DNA of 64,000 nucleotides from Candolleomyces eurysporus (taxonomy: Eukaryota; Basidiomycota; Agaricomycetes; Agaricales; Psathyrellaceae): contig JANBPK010000744.1 of the NCBI GenBank assembly GCA_027579435.1, forward strand, positions 1 through 64,000, in the 5' to 3' direction. Shown piece after piece: positions 21,780 through 31,076 of this stretch. Below the pieces are notes generated by a model. That model made no database searches, had not been told where the DNA came from, and saw only the letters and a program-made list of their open reading frames with translations. Within the stretch, counting starts at the first letter, position 1; each line of letters begins with the position of its first letter. The position numbers were made by a program, and so were the translations under genes.

Positions 21780-24700
21780 CAGGTCAAGTCCACGAAGCGA
21801 CCCAACCATCGCAATGTTCCTTGCGAGTGTGCACAGTGCGGCGGCATCAAGCACGTCACTCAAGAGGAACGTCGGCGGCATCTGAAGCAGGAAAAGGCTC
21901 GATTGGACAAGGCCCTGCGCAGAGTCCTACAGCAGGATGAACATGAATGGCCTGTGGTTCCCCAGTCATTGAGCTCTCAAGGAACAGTTCCTTCCAACCC
22001 GATCGCCCCTCCTATCTCACCCACCACTCCCTCTGAGCCCACTGCGATGCCTCTCACAGCTCCCGCCGAATTCCCTGACGCCATGATGTTGCTGCCTGAT
22101 GATGGGCCCCCTGTTGTCAGTGAACCAATATTGCAGCTGTCAGCGCAAAGTGGCATGTTCGGCTCAACTATGCCAACAGCTGAGGAAGAGGTATTCAAGC
22201 CTGTCATCGATGATGATTGGGAGGAACCTGAACCTGCTGAAGATGCATGTGATGATCAGGAAGGCTCACTGTTGGCTTCCATTAGCCCCCCAGCTCCTTC
22301 GGGTCCTGTCCCAGCCATTGCTGTCTCTCCAAGTGCCTTCCCCACCACCAATTCATCTCAACCTCCATCCCCACCAGTCGCGCAAGGTGTACCTGCATTC
22401 AAAACGCAGGAAAACTCCCCAGACCCATTCATAACTCCCGTTAACATTCCCTTGTCAAGTGAGCAACACACCAATACCCCCCCCTGGAATTCACCTACTC
22501 TATCTCCTCGTAACATGGCTTCGCATTCAATTCCACCTCCCCTTCTGTGCCTGTACTGCACTCATCAATGTCGTCCTTTTGATTCTCAAATCCTTTGGAA
22601 CCGTGTTTGCCATAGCCCCCGTCACAACTCTACCCCGCATCATGAACAAACTCAAGGTTGAACCTATGATATACCTCCTTCCTGTATGTCCCAACTGCCT
22701 CGAAGTCTACCCCAGCAAGCAGGACACGCCATCCAGTTGTTTACGTTGTGGGACACCAATTTTCGAGAACGCGCCAGGTTCTTGAGAGCGGTCTCCGCTC
22801 CTCCGATTTCCCTATATGAGCATTGAAGCTCAACTAGCCACCATTCTTGCAGTACCTGGTGTTGAGGAGGAGATGGATCGGTGGAGATCTGTTGCACGAT
22901 ATCCAGGGTGCTACACCGATATCTTTGATGGTGCTGTCCCCCGCCAAAGTCAAGCACCTGATGGAAGCCTGTTCTTCCAAAACAACGCAGAAGATAGCAA
23001 TGGGCCAAATGGCGAGCTTCGTATAGGTTTGACCTTGGGTGTAGACTGGTATGGCTTTATTCATTGTCTTTTATGGAACACATGGCTCATGTTTTATGTC
23101 TATAGGTTCTTGTATCTTCGCAGCCAGATTGCTCCATCCCATTCATCTTGTCCAATGTCGTTTAATATTGCTAATCTACCTCCGCACCTCCGGTTAGTTG
23201 CTCCATTTATGTATCCTTGTATATGTCTAATAAACATGCTTCCAGATACCGGACAGCTAATCTAATCCTGTGCGGAATCATGCCTGGTCCCAAGGAACAG
23301 GGTCCAGACGAGTGCCAGCGATTCTGCCGTGTTCTTGTCAATGAGTTGCTTCGTTTATGGAAACAGGGCACAGTTCTGTCAACACCGCTGAAGCCAGAAG
23401 GACGACTGATCCGGGTTCTCTTACTTTGCATCTGCTGCGATAAGCCAGCAGTGCATAAACTTGGAGGTTTTGGATCCCATTCTCATACCTTTTTTTTGTA
23501 CTCGTTGCTGGATCAAGCAGTTGGACAAGGCCGATCCCTGCTCGTTTATGAGGAATGGTACGTGTCGGTTACATGTCAAGTCTTTGGTTTGACCCCTCAT
23601 TAATATTATACACCTAAGGCTTCAAGACCCGAACTGACTATGAGCACCGGATCCACGGCAAAAGCTATGCCAACCTAACAACCCCCAAGGAGCGTGATGA
23701 TTTTGTGAAGCTTAATGCAACACGCTGGTCAGAATTTGCACGTTTACCATACTTTGATATTGTCCGGTGCATTATCATTGATCCCATGCATAACCTTTTA
23801 TTGGGTACGTCATTAATATTTGTGCTTTCACTGACAACACATTCTGACCTATTTTTCCGTGAATTAGGACTCGTCAAAACACATTTCTACCACATATGGG
23901 TTCAAGGAAAGATCCTTTGTCCATCAAAGGAGCTGCGAATGCTGCATGGAATCCTGGCTGATGTGAGTCTATCACCCAAACATATCTTCTGTTCTGTTCT
24001 TTGTTCTTATATGGGTTAGTTTCAGATGCCCTCTTATCTTGGCCGCCTTCCGTCACTAGTCGGGATTCCTGCCGGAGGTTCACTGACAGCAGACCAGTGG
24101 ATGCTTATGGCAACTGTTATTGCACCGATCGCGGTGAGTCATAGTTGATATGTATCAGAATCTCTACTTATTAACCGCCAAACAGATTCCCAAAATCTGG
24201 CACGTGTATATGTCAGATCCTGCGACAGCACGCATACAGCGTGCTGCTGCTATTCAGGCCTGGCTTGATAAGAAAGCCAAGGCTGCCAAAGCTCGCAAGC
24301 AGAAGCAGAAGCAGAAGCAGAAGAATTCAACGAATGTGGCGCCCACACCTAGAGCATCGACAACTGCAACATCAACACCCGAAACACCAATGTCGGCTGC
24401 CCCAACATCCAAGACGGGAAAGAGGAAGCACGCAGCTCGATTGTCAAATTCTGGAGACAATGAATTGAATGCCCTGGAAGATGATGAAGAGCTGGCCGCC
24501 TGTCTTCACCCCGATGATCCGTCTAATTTTATGAAGCTCTGCCGTGCCCTTCGTCTGCTTCTCGCTCGCCAGATTTCAGACCAGGAGATTGATGAAGCTG
24601 AAAAGCTGCTCTCTGAGTACTGCAGCGAGCTTGTGACAGTGCGTGTTCATTTTTGTATTCCAAATATACCGTCTTTCTGACCTTCCGCCTACTTAGCTCT

Positions 24701-25835
24701 ATGGCAAAGATGTTATTTGCCCTAATCACCACTACGCAGTCCATACACCTGACTGTCTTCGAGATTTTGGGCCCCTTCACGGCTTCTGGACATTTCTGTT
24801 TGAGCGTCTCAACAAGGTCCTAAAGAGCTACAAAACCAATAATCAAGGTGGTGGCGAGCTTGAAGCTACATTCTTCCGTGAGTTCCATCGAGCAGTCGCA
24901 ACATCCCGACAAGTACATCAGTCTGTTACGTTTTGGGGTGTTCCTAACTGACCTTGATCCAGATTTCGCAGGCTTCAAGGCAAGACACGTCAGGGCTGTT
25001 CGATGAGGCCGCAGCGTACATGTTCAGCGCATCAGCTGATGATTGTGGAACTGTACAGGCTCTAGCAAAGGAGCTGGATCAACATCGAGAAGATGGTATT
25101 TTCTCAGCCCTTCTTTAATTTAAACCGTCCTGACCATTGTTTAGAGGCCGTTTCATTTGCTTTGAGCCCTCGCTTTGAACAGATGTTTATGAATTCAGAT
25201 ATCTATAATCTGGTTCTGGCGTATGTATCACGAGTTCTACCATTGCTCAATCTGCGTTCCAATTTGGTGTTGAACCCAGATGCTGGCTCAATGCCACTGC
25301 AGCGGATAGCCTTCTTTTTTGACTATGCGATTGTCTCTGGACGGCGATTTCATGCCTCTCAGCGATCAAGGCAGCACTTACTGAATAACTCGATGGTTCA
25401 AGTCTTGGTCTCCAAACAAGGCGATACTTGGACGGGAGAGCTCGTTGATATCATTCATATTGACCAATCACCCTTGTTCCAGTTTACGCTAGGACGGTTC
25501 AAGTGGCTGTGGCCATTGCGCCTTGACTTATCTGGGTCTATTTGGGCATCATTGTGAGTACACTGGATGTTCATCGGCTGTTAATGCACTCGCACTGATA
25601 TGATATTTCAGCCAATCACTTGGCGTTCAGCTTTGGCACCCTGATGGGACTGTGCCAGCCAACGAGCCTCAGCCTTCGACCCTCCTTCTGCTGCAATACA
25701 TCAAATCCCACGTCGCTGTTCACTGTGTAGTGATTAATCACATCCCATGTCTTGCAACATTAAGTGTCAACGTAAGGCTTCTATTGTTTGTGGATTAACC
25801 AATATGACTGATAATTGTTAATTTAGCTCCACTAA
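21780..25835 (+). CDS. Tnp2-family transposase (Transposase_21)
   Basis: Multi-exon plus-strand gene; the first exon and start are not resolved. The N-terminus has a Cys/His cluster (PCECAQCGGIKHVTQEER) like the small zinc motif common in agaricomycete Tnp2 proteins, then a Pro/Ser-rich acidic linker (about 21950-22480). The core has CPNCLEVYPSKQ with CLRCG (about 22690-22755), LTLGVDW (23032-23050), YRTANLILCGIMPGPKEQGP (23247-23306), ARLPYFDIVRCIIIDPMHNL (about 23739-23798), RLPSLVGIPAGGSLTADQW (about 24046-24102) and LRDFGPLHGFWTFLFERLNK (24754-24813). These are diagnostic of Tnp2 transposases of CACTA elements. A KQKQKQKQ repeat comes from an AAGCAG microsatellite near 24300. The frame before 22480 and after 22490 differ; the switch coincides with eight consecutive Cs. 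The stop TAA (25833-25835) follows a last short exon. Confidence 0.85.
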
Positions 25836-27439
25836 TCCTCCATTTCGTCGTCTCCATAATAGCTCTCCAGTAATTCAATTTCTTCACGGTCTGCGGGGAA
25901 CAGCTCATCATCAGTGATCATGAGATCAGCTGAGAAGTTTGGCGGATTGGGACACTTGGGTGTGTTGTCGTGGTTTGCTTTTGCCCACCCCTTGCTAACC
26001 ATACACTCGTACAGCTTCCAGTCTCTGTTTGATCGCCTTGGTGCGTTTTCATTATCGTTCTCCTTAAACCCATGGAATCGCTGACTGTTGACAGTAGCTT
26101 TCATCTTCTCGAATGAAATTTTATCGAGCGCATAGTAGAATCGAACAAGCTGAAAAATGTTAGCCTGAAATTTAAGCAGCAGGAGACGTGGCAGCGTACA
26201 TTGATGTCACGCCACAAAAGACGGTGAGTTTCCCAAACGCTGATGTTTGCTGTTCCACGCAGCTCTCTTACCTTTCTCTCCCAGGCTCCCTTGTCCGCTT
26301 TTCCAGGTGTTTCGTCATCAGATGACATCGCTGCCTTCTGAAGAAGCTGCCGATATCCCTGAGTTGCCTCCTTCCCGTGGCGTTTTTCAAACTCTGGAAA
26401 TGCGCCCACCCGCCGTTCAAGCTTGGTTTTCTGTCGGCCTTGCATTTTCGCTCGTAAGTTTTTGTTCTGTGCCTTTTCACGTTCAATGGGATCATTTTGC
26501 TGTTTGTAGTGTTTGATGAATGTTCTGAAAGCGCTTTGAATTCGCCGCATGATATCCTCATCAGACCACCCATGCTCTGCAACCTTTTCCTGGTTGACAA
26601 CGGTGAGTGGTGTTCTCAGTCTGTTGGACAGAATTTTACTGACCCCGTTATTGATCTTGATCAATTCTAATATTGCCTGCTGAAACTTTTTGTTGTCGGT
26701 GTTGCTATTTGGGCGTGCGACTGTCCAGTCTGGGACCTTCAAGTTGGGATTACCTGGCAAAACCCCTCCAGGGTCTGGGAGTGTATAGTCCAGTCGCAAC
26801 TCAGGTTCTGGTGTTGCAGGCTCCGGCGTGGTACAATTCAAGTTAGTCCTAGCGGCTGGACCACGACTTTTCTGGATGTCCATCAGTTGGAAAGCATAGT
26901 CGTGCACCAATTGCTAAACATGGTGCGTATTAGCTTCTTTGATGCATTCATCCAAGCATCTCACTCACCTCCAGTTCTGGAATCCGCTTTGAATCTGCAT
27001 CGTTGGCTGTCGCTACCGTCGCTTTCTCAATAGACATTTCCCCTAAAGCAGCCTCCAGGACTTCGACCCGTTGTTGTAACGCATTGTGGTCATCACGCAG
27101 TTGCTGATACCGTTCCAACCATCCACCACTGGCCCCGTAGTTAGGTAAAGGGTTTGCATCATCATCCATTCGTGGGCGCTTCCCTTGGTTGCTGGGAGTT
27201 TGGTTGGGTGTTGCAAGTCCATGCGGAAAGTTGAACGTTCCTGGCTGAGGCTGCGGGAACTGGGGGACTGACGGTGGTATAAACCCATTGAAACCACCTT
27301 GGAAGTTGAATGCACTGGCTGCATGTTGATATGGAAAGGGGAAAGGGTTTGCAGACTGGTTGGGGTACGGTTGTGGGGTTGAAATGGGCGGCACACCACC
27401 TCCTGTGATTCCTTCTTCAGAATTATTGGTGCTGTCCAT
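25832..27439 (-). CDS. CACTA accessory protein, minus strand, unknown family
   Basis: Three exons: about 27439-26970, 26910-26200 and 26150-25832; start ATG at 27439-27437, stop TAG at 25834-25832. The N-terminus is Pro/Gln/Asn-rich (QPYPNQSANPFPFPYQHAAS), then a short coiled coil (about 105-155: RYQQLRDDHNALQQRVEVLE). A basic middle domain follows (ILSNRLRTPLTVVNQEKVAE, GWSDEDIMRRIQSAFRTFIK, KLERRVGAFPEFEKRHGKEA), resembling a helical DNA-binding fold. The C-terminus is acidic (EEIELLESYYGDDEMED). Plant CACTA elements carry a second gene, TnpA, that binds subterminal repeats; this protein may play that part, but no homology is visible to me. The gene is convergent with the transposase and the two stop codons share bases. 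Confidence 0.7.
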
Positions 27440-27737
27440 TGTCGCGATTGGGAGGCTATATCGAGGACGTGTAACAACTAGCAGCTCGAAATTTGATTCT
27501 ATTACCTGATTTTTGGCTTTGTCTCAAACTGATGACAGATGGTGAAACATGGCCTTTCCGCCAAAACCCCTAAAATGAAATATGACCTTTCATTGACTCA
27601 GGCCCGTATTTCAATCATTTGACAACAGCATGCATATCTCGTATTTCTACAACCCAACTAATCGATGAAAGTGTGGTTGTTCGCGACTGAACTCCTAGAG
27701 TTTTCATCATGTTCCGTTATGGGGGCAAGGCACGGGA

Positions 27738-27792
27738 AATCTGACCTTTCATAGCCTAACCCCAAAAACGAAAAATCCCGCGGAACGCAGTG
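27738..27792 (-). repeat. Right terminal inverted repeat of CACTA element
   Basis: The complement begins CACTGCGTTCCGC, identical to the left end, and continues with GGGTTAGG and GAAAGGTCAGA. It is followed directly by the ACT duplication. Confidence 0.9.
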
Positions 27793-27795
27793 ACT

Positions 27796-28880
27796 CCTTT
27801 CCTTAGTAAGGTAGCTCCCATCGACTTTCATCCAACATCACATGATGTAGTGTGACACTTCCAAATCGGGGGAAAAGTCGTCCTTAAAATACAAGATAAT
27901 ATATTCATATATTTCAGAGGTAAATCTAGCAGAATCTGGCTCCAACAAGTTGTTGAGATACAACATCTGAGTATCCTGAGGGACTTTGGGGCCAATCGGG
28001 TGACAACTGATGAACTAGTTCCCAAAATATGTCGTTCATGATCTGTTTTGCAGGTGAGGACACGTCACAGCGCGTTTATGCGGTTCCTTTGGGCCAATAT
28101 AGTGCTTATCCTTTAATATGGTGTATATGGAGTAGATTAACATTCATACTCCTGGTTTCCTCATCTTCCTTTTTTAAGTACCTCACAAAGGGCTGATTTT
28201 TGGCACTGGTGACTGTATTTTGGGAACTACTTTGAGTAGATGGAGTGGAGACATCCAGAATTCTGTCAAAGGGCACCATATAGTATTTACTATGACTTGT
28301 TGGGGCCAGATTTTGGCGATACATCGATTTGAATATCTTAATTAATTTTCTTCTCTTTCTGAGGCCATTTTTATCCGTATTTGGATGCCTGTGTCACGCA
28401 GATGTCACACCACGTGACGTTGGATGGGAGCTAGTTTGCATAACAATTTGCGCGATTCGATTTTTGAGCGCGCAAGCTAGCCGGGTCACACACCAAATGC
28501 GGTGGAATCTAGTCACCGGATCTCAGCTCAATGTTCGAGCTCATGTCTCTTATTTAGCAAATATTCATATACGTCATACCAACTCTGCATTGTACGCCCT
28601 CGAATCACGAGCGTGACATTACTCATTACTGGTCACATCAACCTGTCAAACGACGAGAGGAGAGAAAAAATCGCGCAGATTGTTATGCAAACGACTGTAG
28701 GATGTTCGGGCGGGCGCTTAGAACAGCTTCTCATCCACTGCCTGTCCATCTTCCATTTGACTTCTCTCTTCTTTGGCGACAGCCTCTGGAGCTGTTTTGA
28801 GTTGGAGGGTGGGTATTCTGCCCTCGGTTGTACTTAGATTACCGAAGCACATCGCTGTCGTCCAACAGCAGACAAAATTT
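27796..28880. other. Non-coding region with inverted repeats
   Basis: No supportable gene; a minus-strand frame at 28106-28324 (72 codons) has no recognisable features. A perfect 14-bp inverted repeat (TAGTTCCCAAAATA 28016-28029, TATTTTGGGAACTA 28216-28229) may delimit a 214-bp element. A second palindromic cluster at 28390-28500 contains GTCACRC words, a CACGTG box and the imperfect arms GCTAGTTTGC/GCAAGCTAGC. Confidence 0.45.
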
Positions 28881-29058
28881 CAGTCCAGAACAGCTATTCG
28901 TGAAGACAGGAATGGAACAGACTAAATTAGACGTTGTCATCATGTATAGTCTGGTTTGGGGGGCTGGATTCAGTTCCAGGACAGCCATTCGTGAGGACAG
29001 AAGTAGGGCAGACTGAATCGGACTTTGTCATTGGATAGTCTAATCTTGAGGGCTAGAG
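28881..29058. repeat. Tandem duplication, unit about 90 bp, two copies
   Basis: Unit 1 (28881-28970) starts CAGTCCAGAACAGCTATTCG and unit 2 (28971-29058) starts CAGTTCCAGGACAGCCATTC. Both continue with GTGARGACAG, GCAGACT/ACAGACT, TTTGTCAT/GTTGTCAT and ATAGTCT. They differ by scattered substitutions and small indels, so the duplication is old. It lies 3' of the heme oxygenase gene. Confidence 0.75.
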
Positions 29059-29281
29059 GACGGCTCAAGCTGTTAAAAGGACGGGTCCATCCTGGACCGT
29101 CCTACGCTGGTTTCTCCCTGGGAGTATGGTCCCATTAACAATGGCTAGTGATACAATGAAGTAATGTACAATGATATAAGCGAGGGAATACCGAGATCCA
29201 GCACACGAGGTCAAGTCGTATCATTCGTCTATACATAATAGATCCATATATGGGGGTTATAGCGGGGGCAGCGCAGCACGC

Positions 29282-30487
29282 TCAGTTTGCGTCGGTGGCG
29301 GTCTTGAGGAACGTTTCAGACAGCCAGCGCTCCACGAAGAGCAGCTTCTGGTATCCCTTGTCTCCTGTGAAGCCTCCGACCACGAGGATGAAATGCCCCA
29401 GACACACTAGACAGCAAGAATGAATCTCATGACCTGATTGACTATTAGACTCGAACACGCACCAGCAGCGATCACCGCAGCTACCGAAGATAGCGGCCAG
29501 CTCGCATCTCGAGGAGGTTCCTGTTCGGTAACCGACTCATCCTTTCTCTTTGACACCTGTGATCGTTCCTTTGTCGCCGGCTTGGTCTCCTCTGGAGTCC
29601 GGATAGTGTTGAAGATGCCCATGTTCAGTCTGAAGGCGTTGCTAGCTTCCTCGACGATGGTTACTGTTCAAGATGCGAAAAGAATCAGAATCGAGGCCTC
29701 TGGCAAGTTGTGTCACGTGAACACTCACATTTGGCCTCGTCTTCACACCGTTCCCCGGCGACGTTCATCCCCTCCCTGAACCAATCCTTGATTTTCTTCA
29801 TCTCCCCAATGGAGGCGTTATTTGCCGACCTCAACTCCTTGAATACGTAGAACGACACGCCCAGATCACTCCCGGCCTTGTTATCCTCGCTCTCCAGTCC
29901 GTAGGCCTTGGCGATAATCCTCTTTATCGACTGGCCACCGCTCAAATCGCCGAGGTACCGGACATACGAGTGGGCCAGGAGAGGTGAAGGGTCGGGAGAG
30001 TCTGCTAGCGCTTGAAGCCGCGACAAATACGTTTCCAGCGCTTGGGGGAGTCGAGGCGTCACCAGCTCCTTATGTATAGGATGCGCCTTCCACTGGTCCT
30101 CCGGGACCTCCAAGAGGTACGCGATATCAGCAGACAGAGTCGAGGCCCTCGCGAGGAGTGTGGGGTTGTAGGTAGGTTCGAGCGTTGGGTACGTCGAGTG
30201 GCGGTCCAGTCCTCGCTCAATCGTGCTGCACCCCACGATGACAATGACGAGCTCCGCGTCAGCAAACGTCATAGGGAATTTAATAGAAGGTGTGGTGCGG
30301 GACCGACTTACTCGTAGACATACCACAACATCATGAGGAATCGTACATATTCATCCTTGGGCAGTTGACCACCCAACAGCAGTCGTGCTCCTTGACTTGT
30401 CTCGGCGTCGGTGTGGGCCTGCTTGGTCCCCTCGCGCAACAACGTAGCCAAGGGCTGAGAAAGGTCGTATACTGGTGCTGAAGACAT
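29282..30487 (-). CDS. Heme oxygenase
   Basis: Minus strand, start ATG 30487-30485 (MSSAPVYDLSQPLATLLREG), stop 29284-29282, at least four exons. Key features are the proximal heme ligand in TKQAHTDAETS, the segment LLGGQLPKDEYVRFLMMLWY, and the heme oxygenase signature AHSYVRYLGDLSGGQSIKRI, whose GDLSGG distal helix bends over the heme. The enzyme opens heme to biliverdin, CO and ferrous iron using electrons from cytochrome P450 reductase. The C-terminus has a charged Lys/Glu linker and hydrophobic segments (SVAAVIAAGACSSLIVNQVM and VCLGHFILVVGGF), fitting a tail anchor in the ER, as in fungal Hmx1. The last exon encodes GDKGYQKLLFVERWL up to the stop; I infer its splicing. Confidence 0.9.
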
Positions 30488-31076
30488 GACGGGAGCTAGG
30501 TAGACGTGTCAGTATATAAGGGACTGTACGAAAAGTCGAACGACCCGTACCGAGGACAACGCAGTTAAGACGCGGAAATGAAGGGAAGGAAGGAGGAGGA
30601 TGCGAGAGTGTGGGTACCTTCTTGACACCTGGAAAGCCAAGGGGATCAGATAAATAGCAACGACAGGGCTGTAAAGGTAACGAAATCAATCAAGGCCGCC
30701 TCTGCGTAGACGCTTGCTGACTCGCTAAGATGGCGTGCTCCCTGTTCGAGATCCACAGCAGACCGAAATCGGGGCACATATTCACCGGAAAATATGCTCG
30801 GAACTGCATCCGGTGATCGGTCCAGCGTTTCTGACAGATCTTATCTGATAAGACGGCCCAGAGATAACAAATGCGGAATCCTCAAACTACGTGCTGCACA
30901 GTCAAAAAGACTCATGTTATTCCAGACTCACGAGCCAGGGACCCCGTTGTGCCACCACCACCCAGAAATGTACGTTATCGGACCCAGACCCGGTCCCGTC
31001 GTACTCGTACGACATTCAGTAACTCGATAGTTTCCAATGCGCCGGATCCGACCATTCTATATTCAAAGCGTAATAA
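30488..31076. other. Region between heme oxygenase start and ALG6 end
   Basis: Promoter/leader of the heme oxygenase gene on the left and 3' flank of ALG6 on the right. Purine-rich GGAAGGAAGGAGGAGG at about 30584-30600. No gene seen. Confidence 0.4.

Larger units (their letters stand above)
19788..27792 (+). mobile_element. CACTA (EnSpm-type) DNA transposon, 8005 bp
   Basis: Both ends are visible. The left terminus begins CACTGCGTTCCGC (19788-19800) and the right terminus is its exact complement (27780-27792). Imperfect similarity continues for about 55 bp (GGGTTAGG and AAAGGTCA conserved). ACT flanks both sides (19785-19787, 27793-27795), the 3-bp duplication expected of CACTA elements. Subterminal copies of TGACCTTTCAT or close variants, in both orientations, lie at about 19827-19838, 19935-19944, 27583-27593 and 27742-27752. 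Inside are a Tnp2-family transposase, an upstream plus-strand accessory gene and a convergent minus-strand accessory gene. The boundaries and coding content suggest a recent insertion; the transposase may be interrupted by one frameshift at a C8 run (22477-22484). Confidence 0.92.
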
